Shown piece after piece: positions 1-12,244 of a DNA stretch of 64,000 nucleotides. Numbering within the stretch: position 1 is the first letter of the stretch; every line of letters starts with the position of its first letter. The notes beneath the pieces were generated by a model. The model was not told where the DNA came from, did no database searches, and worked only from the letters and a program-made list of their open reading frames with translations. The stretch lies in assembly GCF_022539665.2 (NCBI RefSeq), contig NC_081333.1, positions 7,996,971-8,060,970 of the forward strand, written 5' to 3'. This stretch comes from Daphnia carinata (Eukaryota > Arthropoda > Branchiopoda > Diplostraca > Daphniidae). The position numbers and the translations under genes are program-made.

Positions 1-1291
1 CGTTTCCCGTGAGCGGTGCATAATGAACCATTTCAAAAAAGGTCTAACGACTCCCCCCTCTTGACCCGACCCCTTACTAATGGCAAAACGCAACGGAATG
101 TTCCTCGTAACTCTTCTTTTATTTTATCTATTTTTTTTTTCTCATTTTCTGTTTGGCAATTTGAGTTTTCTGTTTTCCTACACGCTTCTCCTTTTTTTCC
201 CTTTCTTCTTCTTCTTTTTAAATCTCGTGAATCGTTTTCCTGCTAGATTAAGACTTATACGTTGCGTTTTCAGTGGCCGCTGGCCGCAGACGCCGCCGCC
301 GCTCATTTTCTCGTATTACGGAATTTGTTTTCAATTGATTCACGAGGCCGGTGATTAGGTCAGGCTTTAATAACAACACGTCTAGCAAATCACAATGCGT
401 AAGAGAAGCGCTAATTGGTAGGTAAGCAGCTCGGGCAAAATGCGCTTTCGGCGCTGCCTTTGTGTGTCGCGGATGTGTTTTCTTCATCTCTTCAGTTGAT
501 ATTTTCAGGAGAGAAAAAAAAACGAAGTATTTCGCAACGTGTTCGGAAAGATCGTCGTGACGGGTTGATAATATCTCCCGCTCGTGCCGTGCTGGCCCCT
601 AGCGGAGACCTTCAACTAAATCGTTCAAAAAAAGAATCCGTCCGCGTCTCGCAAGAAAGTGTACGTACAATACAAGTCAAAAGGAAACGCAAAAAGCAGC
701 ACACATTTCTATGTTATCGTTTTCGTCTCCCTCCCCCCTCTTTTTTTGCGTTTCCGTAGACTACACAATCAAAAATTGTGTTAAAAAAAAAAAGATCAAA
801 AACTCCCTTCCGGAGAACAACCGACAAACAAATGATAACTCAACGCCAATCATCAAGTCCTTCGGTTAATTCTTGTAAAGGATGACACAGTCCATCGTGA
901 CGGGATTTCACGCTAAAAACGAACTGGAAATTTTGGCTAAACAAGTCACGTATTGTGCTCGTGCAGCAAAGGATTCAGAAGCTGGGCAGCAAAACATGGC
1001 CGCCGACGCTCAATGACGTCACATCGAGTGAAAGTTTCGTCGATAAATCGAGCGTGAGATTCCAAAGCATTTGCATAAATGACATCAGCCGTGAAAGAAT
1101 GCTGACTGCCATTATCGCGCCATTCACGCCCACTCAAATTCGTACACCCGCGTCAATACGTTCTCGCAACGGGAGGGAATGGGAGGCGAAAAACGTCGAT
1201 GTTTTTTTTTTTTCTTCTTTTCTCGTTGGTATGGTAATGAAAGAGATTCGGAATACAAGCATCTGAACAATGAAATTGCGAAAGTACCGAC
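1..1291. other. Intron or downstream region of the ZP gene, no exon recognised
   Basis: No sequence resembling the second half of a ZP domain is seen on the minus strand here. Short ORFs are present but low in complexity. The stretch is most simply intron sequence of the ZP gene, since exon 4 ends in phase 2 at a splice donor. Confidence 0.5.
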
Positions 1292-4200
1292 CTTGAGTTG
1301 CGAAAGGCTGATCGGCCGCAAGTGATGACGTAATATTTGTCGTCGCCGAGCTCCAGCGTCCGGTGGAACCGCACGGCGATCGGGACGGATCGTTCGCTCG
1401 TCCGCTGTGAAGCAACAAACAAATGAAATTAAAAAAACAAACCCATGGACAAACCCGCTGAAAAATGAGGCACAAAAAAAAATATATTAAATTGAGTCGC
1501 CCTTCATCATCTTTGCAAATCTCATTATGACCAATGATGGATAGATCTAAAGGCGGATTGAGAAGGGGTACTCTTTTGACAGTTCAAAGTCATTCGTTCC
1601 CCGAAGGCCCTCTTTTTTTCCATTCCAGCAATTGTATTTTAATCGCTTCAAGGTGAGTACGTACCTACGCACACATACACAAGAAACACCCACCCACCCA
1701 TGTGTTGCCTCGTCCACAAGGCACGGTACAGTGGGCGAATGTGCAAAGTTATCCATCCGGAAACGACGGTTTATATATTTATTTAATGCAAGACAATGGG
1801 CTTCAACTTGTAGTGCCATCTTTTTCCCTTTTTCAGCAAAGAGTGTGCACACACACACACACACACACGAAGAGAATGAAAAGTAAAGAGACTACTAGGA
1901 CATAGCGCCCTCCAGGCGTTGCGCATCGCCCGGACGGGCTGAACCGGTCATCCGTTCATGCCAACCGCCATCTTTAAATAAATATTTCCCACTTTCTTTT
2001 CTCGTTTTAGATTTCAGGTCCTTTTCCGTTCTTTTCTTTTTCTTTCCATTCCCACGGCATGTGTGTGTGTGTGTGTGTGAGTAGGCAGTCATAAGGCATG
2101 TCTCTATCAGGGAGAATGTCATTGCTGGCCAACAGGCAAGAAAAACAAAAGAGGACAAGGAAAATAGGTGGGCGGTTGAAACTTACGTCGTTGATGTAGA
2201 CGCCGCAGAAATCCGTGTCGTTCGGGCGGGCCAGCATGTTGATACGCAAATTGGCCGTCGTGTTGCCGTCACCGTAGACCGTGCAGGCCGGACTTCGCTT
2301 GCAATCGCCTCTCGCCCGATCGCACACGTGCATCACGCCTGTAAAAAAGCGACACACACGCAAAGAAATACACCTTAATTAAAGAGACACCGCAATAACA
2401 GTCACGTGTGTTAGAATCATTCATTTCAGAAAGAAACGATTATGTTTTCCAACTTTTGCTTCATTTCCATTCGCGTTGGAAAGATGAATTTGCAGTTTTC
2501 TCTTTTGTACAAGGCTAAAGAATCAACCACAGACGTACGTGTTGGAGAATTCACGATATATCTATCATTCCGTTGGCTGCGTGTCGGATCGATTGAAAGA
2601 CCGATAAAGGACATTTGCTGTGTGTGTATATGATTTTCGGCTAGGAATTCTCACGCTGTATACACAGCACAGATACAAGTTATGCTGTTGCGGAAGGACA
2701 ATAAAAATGTTGCACGCTCTATTTCGAAAACAAAAATCAGCCCGAAACGCAATTGTTTTTAAAATTACACACGCATCGTACAGAACAAATGTGCTACACA
2801 TGTTCTTTTTCGTTATTTTGTTGTTTTGTTCTGCCTCCTCATCCGCCTTTTACCGATAACACGGCAGAGAGAAGAGCGTAACAGCACCTCACTGCTTGCG
2901 CTTTGCGTGGTTGTTTTTGTATTTCGTGTTATTACCGATCGTTGTGGGAGTGGTCGTACGTGATTGCCTGCCTAACGAAAAACAATGGGAAAATATCGCA
3001 GTCATATTTATGTGTGTCTATAACGCCTGACCCCGAGCCGCCCCCTTCATTTTTTCCCCAATATGAATTTTATAACAAAATAATAATCTCGAACACACCC
3101 AACTTACGTAATCTGAAGAAAATAGAATTCGATCAAACCGTATACGCCGTGATTCATCATTCGAAAAACTACCTTTAAACAACAAAATTATTCCGCGAGA
3201 AAAAACAAAGAGTATGGACACTAAATCGGTTTTGTTCTTGTCGGAATGTAATAATGGAAAGAGGCCACCTTGAATCACGAACCCCCCCCCCCCCCGTGAT
3301 ACATAATACGTTTTCACGATGATGAGTTGCAAAGGAAGGGAAACCAGTTTTAGATTTTTTTTCTTTTTTCGAAAAGGGCCGAAAGGAGATCACACGGAGC
3401 TCGTGTAACCTCATTCGCTAGCGTTTGTTTTTTGCTTTTGCTACACGTGATTCATTCCCGCAAGAGGAATTTTCGGCGTACACGCGCGTTCGTTGAACTC
3501 CCATTGAATAATTTTTCTGTTGAACAAAGCATTTCAAATTGGAAAATGCGTAGAGGAAGAATTTTTGTTTGCCTTTTTTTTTTGTTACTGAACTTTGTCA
3601 ACTGTAAAATTCGCTTTCCGTGTTCAACAATCAATGTAGAATTTTTTTAAATCACGAATTTTTTCGGGAGCTGCGTATTCCGTAAAGGATGCTCTCCCGC
3701 CCAAAAAATAAATAAAATGTACACCCAAATGGATATTGCTTGTAAATAAAATGTGCGTGTGTAGCAGTGATGAAAATGTTACCTTGGAATGCTTGTTTGG
3801 TTTCCACTTTGATGGTCATCAATCCGCCCTGGCAGCTGGCCGTGACAGAAGGGAGAAATTCTGCATCAACAGGGCTAGCTAGTTGACTATCTGCCATCTA
3901 TTTGTGGTTTCATGGTGCACAAAAGAAAAGTAAAATCAATGAATATTTATTACTAACGAGTTATTTTCAGGTCAGAAAATTAGACCTAACCCACAAGATA
4001 ACATTCACACCGTATAAACTCCTCCTTGCGCCCATGTTGGAAAATCCTTTCGGAATACACCCCAAGAATGAAGAGAAACAGGCAAAAATGAATCACTATT
4101 TTAAGGTCTTCGAGTCAGAAGAAAAGTCATAAAATTTGAGAGAAAAAATTGGAAAGCGAAGGCCGTTCGAGACAACACCGATCTCCTTAAATGGACGGAC

Positions 4201-7200
4201 GCCAACGGCGCTGAAAGTGAACGATGCCTGTAAAAGGGCGTACTGCCGACCGTGCCCGGCCATCCGAAGGCCATCACTGATCTTTCCCCATCGTTTTTGG
4301 GAGGGTGAGATGATGCTGCACGTTGCCTTCTGTTGTTGCTCAACTGACCGATTTCCCATATGCGGAACGAAAACATACAACCTAAAAAATTGGTTTCCCC
4401 TTGAGCTTTTGTTAGGCAGACAATCGAATAGGAAAAAATATGGCAGTTGAAGAGAAAACAGAAGATTCTTGGGGTTTGTCTAAGCAATTGAATATGTGTG
4501 TCCGCAGTCTTGACGTTGTTTGAATTTCGCCGAACGCATATGGCAAAAAAAAAGGATGAAATGAGATTAACTATTAAAATAAACCTGTTTTTAATTCCAT
4601 GTGAAGATGCCTTTGTGTGTCGACATTTAGTTTTTCGCTGTACCACTGTCGGCTTTCCAGCACACGTTGTTTTTAACTGTATTTGACAGATGAGTTTCTT
4701 TAGTTGAAAACAACACGGCGATATTCACCAATGCAAGCATTTTGGATTCTTTCGGGGCAAATTTGAATAACAAATAACTGACACGGAATGAAATCAGCCC
4801 ATAGCAATTATTATTGTTATTGTTATTCTGATTGTTTTTGCTTTCGGCCTCGGGTTGCCTTTTCTAACATCAGGTTTCACCGATGGCAATAATAGTTTAA
4901 CAGCTCACCATAGTCAAACAGGTTTCTGCTTATTTCTTTATACTTGGAATGTGATGAACAATGTCTTTGTCTGCCTAACATAAAACTGAGGTAGAATTTA
5001 CACTAGTCGAGATTATAAACCTTAACGAAAGTACCGAAACAATTGACTGAAATTTGTTTCATCGGCTGGCACCCTGTTGCTTAAGTACAACATTGCGAGA
5101 TCGCATTAATTTCTATCCTCTTTTTGTTAGTTTTTATGAATAATCAACGTAAGCCTTTTTTTCTTCTTTTTTAAGTTATTATTCATTTTTTTCTTTAGGT
5201 AATTCTCAACGTAAACTCATTAGGAGAACCTTCAAAATAAGTAAAAAAAAAACGTAGGTTTCGCGGGTTGTGAGCGTCATTTGTGTGGGGACGTGTGTGT
5301 CAGCTTGACGTCCATCTGCCATCTTTTCTCCACTGGCCAACGAGGTTAAAATAGCCATTTTCAAAATGGTAGAACTGCTGGCTGGCAAATTAGTTGTTTC
5401 CATGCTATCTTAAGTGGGTATTTACTGAGTGTTTACCAGCAGTTTTTGTCTCTTCTACAACTGGAAAATTTACGACCAAAAAGGTATTTATCTTTTTTTC
5501 TTGTTTTTCCCCTTCCCCCATACCCTCGCCACTTCTCTAGAGAGTGATGGAAAATATCGTGTTGCATGCTGGTGTTGACCAAATTCACTTTGGTAGGTTC
5601 TTTGTAGAAAGCGAAAAAAAGAGAACCGATTTACTAAGTTCAGTTCATTTACCTCAAGTCAGATAATAATCGAGCGACAAGAACCACTAGAAATAATGGA
5701 GAGTAGGCAAGGAGAAAAAAAGATGAAAAAAAAAATTTCCAGGAAAAGGCAAGAAAAAAAAGTGTAAGAAGAATGGACATCAAGAGAGGCCAATTAGCCC
5801 GTGACGAAGTCGATTATCTATGTCCTTTGTTCTTTCTCTATCTATCTATGGCTGCTTTGTTCAATTCGTGTTGCTGAAGCTCCAAAATCGGAATGTGATC
5901 ATGTAGCGTTGTTATGCGGTTAAATGCAGGACATACCCCATGATCGTTATCATTAAAAAGGTTGTAGATCGACGTCCAGAAGCGGGTACTTTAAGTGTAT
6001 ACACACACAACGATATCACACCACAGCGTACAGTAATGTGAAAGCTAGTGGGGGTGAAAGACACTAAAACTCCACAACAAAAAAGTTTTATTTTACTTTT
6101 GTTTAATCTAGACTTTTTTTTTCTTTTTCTAGGTTGTCCTTTACGATAGGTCGTTGTGGCTCGATGAGACAGGCCTAAAGTTTTTGTTTTGTGCCGACCT
6201 TGGAAACCGTATAACATCTAACAGCAGGTAGCAGCAGGTATACACTTAATTCATTTCAAGATATAATCACATCATTCGAGCGCATTCTTTACCTGTTACG
6301 CAGATACCCTTCTCTGCCTTAACTGCTGTGTGGTTATCCCTTCAAGAAATTTCCATTAGGAAAGAGCTTGCTGAGCCTTCACTTCTCTGGTCTTTGTTTC
6401 CCTATTCGTTGGCATGGAGAGAAACTGTCAAAACCTCAAAAGGAAGGAAGAATAACAAACAAAGCAGCTCTCCAAGAATTGTTTGTTTTGCTCAGTGAAT
6501 CGACAGGTCCTAGTTTCGAATCAACAAATAGTGCAGCTATGCCTCGTGGAGCTGCAGGCAAAAGAAGACAAGGAAGAACAGAAAAGTAAGAATGTAGGTA
6601 GCCTCAATCTAACGTCCCTTTCTTAGCCGGAAGGACTGAATCGGCAATCCAAGTCACACATACAGACACATGTAAGATATAGCACTGTAAAATTCTTTTT
6701 TGCCGTTGTTGTTAATATGCATGGGCGGCTACGATGCCAGTCAAGTCTCGTGCGGGAAGTGAAAGCAGCTATTTGTTATCAGAGAGCACGTCCGCACGAC
6801 ACACCGTATACAGCGTGGCAGCGCTAGATGGAAGACGTGTCTAGATGGCGACGTAGTATGCGCAGCAACACAACAGACAGGTTAGACGGATAGGTAGTGA
6901 AGTACTTGGAAACGAACGAACGAGAAAAGGAGAATTTCTCTTTGAATTTTTGTTGTTTTCTCTTCTCCTTTTATTCTTCCCTTCGTTGTCTTCGTCGGCC
7001 CTTACCAAATTGGGCACCGTGTCAGATCAGACCGGGAGAGAGAGAGAGAGAAATCCATGTCAGGATGGCCCGCTTTCACCAAAACGACGGACGATCCATT
7101 CCAGCTCAACAGGTGAAAACTGACCCGCTGTAAGCCATTATTGTTTCTCGGCCAAAAGAACAAATCAAGAAAGACGTATCGTTCCACTGCTGTTGTGCTA

Positions 7201-8945
7201 TTCCCTTTGCAAACGGGTCTGCGGTCCCTTATACAATGCGTACCTCTCTTGTTTTATCTTCGCTTTTGACATGATGGCTTTTTACAGGGGTCTTCTGCTG
7301 TCTACCTCCTTTTTTTTTTTTCGTGTTTAGCGCTTAGACTAGGTAACGAGGCCAGTGAATGTCCAAAACTAGGGAGAGAGCGTGATATCGGGACTGATTC
7401 TGTTTTTGTCGTTTGTTTGTTTTTCTTTTTCTTTTTTTTTTACTGGTGCTGGTATTTGGAAGAGAAGATTTTCGAGGCTCGCATCCGGACAATCAACGAA
7501 CGCTCGCCCGACTCTTAAACGCCGCCATGTGCCCCGTTACAGTGCCGGAAGAGGGCGTCGTCCCCGTGTGTTCAGGCTCAGCGCAGATAGCGAAGTTGCA
7601 CGACACAAATCAAAGGCAGGGAAATAACAAACCCAATAGAGAGACTCCATACAACTATGTAATTTATGTACATAGTACACTCTGCTGCATGTATGCTGGT
7701 CTCGTCCGAACGAGACTCCACGCTCGATTTTGTTTTGTTTGGATGTTTTCTCTCATTTCAATATCCATCCATCAGTTCATACCAATTTTTTTTTTTTCTA
7801 AATCTTTCTATTGTTTTTTTTTTTTGTGCGTTATTCAAGGCCTCCCTGCCAAATCAAAAACGATTTGTTTCTCCTTTTTTCCAAACCCGCGAACATAGTC
7901 AATCACAAAGAAAGGAAACTAATATCAAACTTTTGAAGTAAGTGGAAATATTTCAATTGCTAATGTTTTGTTCTGTACGGTGATTGTCTTTTCCCTGATT
8001 TCCCACTTTTCGTTCGTTTGAGCTATTCGAGCCCAAGAAGGCCATCGGAATTGAGATTTTGATGTAATAATTTCGAAAAACAAGGACAACTCTGAAACCC
8101 GCTTTGCAAGCTTTGACCATCCCTATGCAACTGGTTTATTTGTTTTTGGTTTTTCGGCGTTATTGCTGTTGGTGTGCCAACCCATTCCAACTTAAATTTT
8201 TGTTTCTCCTGTCCCTTTCCTCTTCTGAAGAAGGAGAAAAAAAACAAAACAAAAAAAAACAGAGGAGGGGTTTGGAAAGAAATAAACGAGGAATGGCAAG
8301 AAAGAGAAGAAGCTTAGCGGTAGAAAGTCTTAGAGGCGGTGACTCGAAGCGTGACGGCGCGCACCTGCCGCTCTTTTACCTTGCGCCACCTCAAATTTCT
8401 TTTTTTTTTTCCCTTCATTATTATTGCTACTTATAAATAGTAAAACTAGTTTTGTTGCCGTTTTTTTTTTCCTACCCTCTACTCTCGAGTAGAAAACAAA
8501 TCCATTGAGCTTTATTTATCGTTACGCTTTTCTCACATTTTTAAATCAAAATTCCATCTCGACTAAAATTCTTGTTTTCACGTAGGTTTTCTGGCTTGGC
8601 TGCTTGATTTTCCAACCGTGTCTACTCCGTGATGTAGTGGCTCTTCAATAAATTTCGAATGATATGGAACACTAAATTCTGGAATAAATCCGTTCGAGTT
8701 TCCCTCGAAACCTCCCCCCCTCAAAAAATGAAATGCGTGAAGTGAAAGAAAAGAACCGAAACCAAAAGAGAAAGAGAAAATGGAGAGGGAAGGAAAAGAA
8801 AAATGACAAGAAATGACAACACACGGGTCGTAACGAGCTGATGGCGGATATTCGGGGCGTCATCACAGACGACGTACACACTCACCTGAATGATGGCTGT
8901 CAACAGCAAGGAGATAATCCACAGGTAGTTTGACTTCGACGCCAT
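1292..8945 (-). CDS. ZP-domain secreted/apical matrix protein, N-terminal half (partial)
   Basis: Four exons join in phase on the minus strand: 8945-8886 (start ATG, 20 residues, hydrophobic signal peptide ending in AIIQ), 3897-3783, 2338-2187 and 1404-1292. All have GT-AG borders (donors GTGAGT, GTAACA, GTAAGT, GTCGGT). The product after the signal peptide has the start of a zona pellucida domain: TASCQGGLMTIKVETKQAF, then CGVYINDV, then RFHRTLELGDDKYYVITCG. This cysteine spacing and the 'HRTLEL.DDKYYVITC' stretch are typical of arthropod cuticulin-like ZP proteins of the apical extracellular matrix. The ZP-C half, furin site and transmembrane segment are not found and should lie to the left of the window. 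The first intron is about 5 kb. Assignment to the ZP family is firm; the exact orthologue is not known. Another small exon in the long intron cannot be excluded. Confidence 0.82.
1849..1869. repeat. (CA)n microsatellite
   Basis: About ten CA repeats, in the third intron of the ZP gene. A matching (GT)n tract lies near 2061-2078 and further CA tracts near 21900-21922 and 24034-24048. Confidence 0.9.
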
Positions 8946-11900
8946 TTCTCTTTTTTTTTGTGTATGTATTTATGTTTGTGTTGGGTAATTTTTTTTTTTC
9001 TGATGGATGTTTTGCTTTTTTTTTTTATGTATCGTGCCAGTATGCAGCAGCCGACACGTTGTTCCTCTTTCTCTCAGCTGAAAACTCACTGATGGATAAC
9101 GCTTGCTCAGTAATAATTTTTTGTTGGTGCGCAACGCACGCGCGCCCACGTTGATCTACTATTCCCGGTAAAACCACTTGTATCGTACACTCACGCCAAT
9201 TCGAATGGAACGTGAATCACTGTCGAAGCGCTACAACAATCCTTTAGCGATGGAGTTGAATGGTTGCACAAGATGTTGAATTAAAAGCAACAGTTGAACG
9301 AGTCTTGCGTAGTGGCTTGATTGAGTCGTGCCAGGCAAATGAAAGCTGACTTGTGAGCTCAGCGAACCAAAACTGAATAATAGCTAACTGAACCACAGAA
9401 AAATAACAAACTTTTTTTTGTAATTTAATTCTTTTTTTCTTTTTTCTTTTTTTTTTTTTTCACTAGCCTCGGCTTTCTCTCTGCTTCTCCCACTCGGGCG
9501 TACTGACGACTGGACCGGGCCGGCGCCCGCTACAGCCAGGTATATGCGCTGGATTTTTAAAATAACCACTCCTCCCTCTTCCCCCCTCTCTTTCCTCTCT
9601 TACTCTCTCTCTCTCTCTCTCTCTCTTAGGTGTATGCCCCGCGGGTGTTGAAACCAAGTGGAAGAAGAAGAAAAAGAAGAGGAACGGTGCGAAAGAGAAC
9701 ACGGAGGAGAAGAAGAAGAAAAAGTTCGGCCAGCGAAAAGCCGAAAGCTCGACGCGCAAAGGGAGTGAGGAAAGCTTGGTTGCGAGGCAGGTAGGTGGAG
9801 TGAAGGTGTATACACGTACCTGCTAATCCAAAAGCACCGCCCACTTCTTCCGGCCGCAGCGCGCGGGTGGTCGCGGATTCAAAACCGGCCCGACACGCTT
9901 CTCGATTCTCCCGGCTTATTCTCTCACAGTCCCATGAACTGCCTCGCTATCCTATGTGAGTATTATTTCAAAAGAAAAAAGAGAAAAATGATTCACTACC
10001 GCACCATCTAGCGAGCCGTCGATTCAACTTTGTCGGGAAAGACATAATGGAAGAAGTTGTCGCTCAAGTGTTTCCCTTACGTACGTCTGCAATTCCAGAG
10101 GGAAATGCTGGTTAATTTCATTTGTTTCATGATGAAAAACTTTCATCAAATTAGATATTGCTCATTTCGTCCCAATTTGTTCTACTTCCGGATGGTTGCC
10201 TAGCGCTGGATGGTACAATCTCTTGGGGTGTCCAGCGACTATTTGTAGTGTAGAAACTAATCGCATGTCGCGTTCACTTGTTTTTTCTTTTCTTTTTCGC
10301 TTTCCCATTGGTTTTTCTAATGCTTCCTTCCTTCATCCGCCCATTCTTCCGGTTGCACTCAACAAAAGCGACGTCAAGCTCTACCGCGAAGACTTATTAT
10401 GTTCTTCACCTTTATATAAAAGAAAGGATTTATTCTTTCGCCTTGCAGACGAATCATCATCCAGCATTAAAGAAAACCGCGAGCTAAATCTTTTTGCGTA
10501 ATAACATCAACGTCCGGTAGCGAGTTCGCATGTGATGTAATTCGCGTTTTCTTTTAAGATGGCTGGTGAGTTGTTACGCAGAGCTATTAAGGTGAACATG
10601 GTTGCCATGTACAAAGAGACAGACGTAATGCAAGAAGAACTGAATACTCAGACAGCATAATGAGAGGACACACAGTCGAAGATATCGGATAACTGGACTT
10701 CGCTGCTTAATGGCTGTTTAATTTTATGCGCTTGGTTGGTTGTTTTATGTACTCGTTCAGCCAATCTTGGGGAATTTTGCATTTTCGAAATGTTTTGCTT
10801 GCTTCATATAAAACGTTCGAATTTCTATTTTCCTTGTGGTTGGCGAGCGCAATATTAAATGGTTGCTAAGATGTTTGAGCATGCTCTGACGTGGCATCTT
10901 TGATCAACACACATGTCTCAAGTTCTTGCAGATCTGGCTGTTGCCGGAGTAACGAAAGTAAATGTCACCAATCCCGCAGAGATGTGAAACAAATTGAAAA
11001 AGCAGTCGAGCGAAACAAAAAGATCAATGTCTCCTTGAAAGATTATTCACACTGAAGCATAAGTTGCCTTTCTTTTTATTTCTTTTTATCTTAGGAGTCG
11101 AAAGTTTTGTAGATCAGACATCTCCTAAACAAGATATCCGTATGTTTCTGCTTACTGTTCACGTTCGGCACAGACACCCCCACAAGGTACTTAATTCACT
11201 GCTTTCTTTTCTCCCCCCCCCCTTTTTTTTTTGGTGTATTCTTTTGTATATTTTTTTCTTTGTTGGCATCGTAGAGGCAAGAAAAACAGTTGGTGTGGAC
11301 ATTTGAAATTGTCGGTTGCCATCGTAGCCGTAAACTTTGATCATCGTAAACTTGGACTCCCCACAGCACTGGATGTGGATAACAGAACCCCAGTACTGTA
11401 CCCTCATGACCGAAATTTGCATCAGGTGCTTGGCAATCTTGTTCAACGCCAATTGCGTCGAGCAAGCAAATAACTGAAAAGTAGGGTGAGTGGATGTGGT
11501 GCTAGTAGTTCGTTTAGATTGCATGCATGTTCTCGTATAGCATATATATGTTTTGCCCGCTCTTAGATCGCCATTGGAAGCAGCTGCAGTTTTGTTGGGG
11601 AGTATTGATCGCTCAATCGCCATGCGCAGGAGCGAGGACCGTGCTGAACGTTTTGCTCTCTGCATCCTACACGCAGCTATATGCTGGTTCGATCGCACGA
11701 CAGTCACGAGGACGAATACTTCAGAAGCAGTCCCAAACGAAATAGGCAAGCGGTCTGATCACGGGATTTTTTTTTTCTATTTTTGCAGACGTTTCGCCTT
11801 TTCTTGCAGCCCTACCTCTCCTCTCTTTTTTTTTATCCTACAAACCGGAATCTTCCTAACGAATTTAAGTAAATTAACCAAGCTCGCGCATTTCGGAATC

Positions 11901-12244
11901 GGTAAATCAAAGAGGCCAAACTTCGCGTCGTTCGATCTTATCGCTTCCTTCTTGGTAATTCACTTTTTTTTTCGTCTTCTATTTCTTTTTCTCGTCTTTC
12001 ATTATTTTTGTCAGTTTTCGTTCAGTTAGCTAGGACGGGACTCGATCGATATAACTATAATAAATTTATGGCTTTTAATGGATAGCAATAACTTCTTGTA
12101 TTTATTAGAGATATTTCAGTTGGACGTGACACAAAACTTTACAATAACTAGTCTTCTTTTTTTTTGGCCGAAATTTATGTTTTTCCGCAGGGTTCGTTAG
12201 TTTCGAGACGAACGACCTCCGTTCGAATTTTTTTGTCTAAACAG
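8946..12244. other. Region between ZP gene and synapsin; no gene recognised
   Basis: The stretch lies between the start of the minus-strand ZP gene and the first recognised plus-strand synapsin exon, so it should hold both promoters and the synapsin 5' exon or exons. It contains long T-rich tracts and a (TC)n tract near 9600-9626 next to purine-rich sequence. ORFs of up to 196 codons exist but have biased, low-complexity composition and no recognisable domain. Confidence 0.45.

Noticed and set aside
4101-4646. 181-codon minus-strand ORF in the ZP gene intron
   Set aside because: No recognisable domain; lies within a long intron upstream of a well-defined ZP exon and does not fit the phase of the neighbouring exons.
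10558-10662. Small ORF MAGELLRRAIKVNM... after a possible acceptor
   Set aside because: Only 34 codons, no known family and no partner exon; could not be supported as a gene or as the synapsin 5' exon.
11159-11749. 196-codon minus-strand ORF near synapsin 5' region
   Set aside because: No domain, no signal peptide, low-complexity stretches at its end and no supporting splice context.
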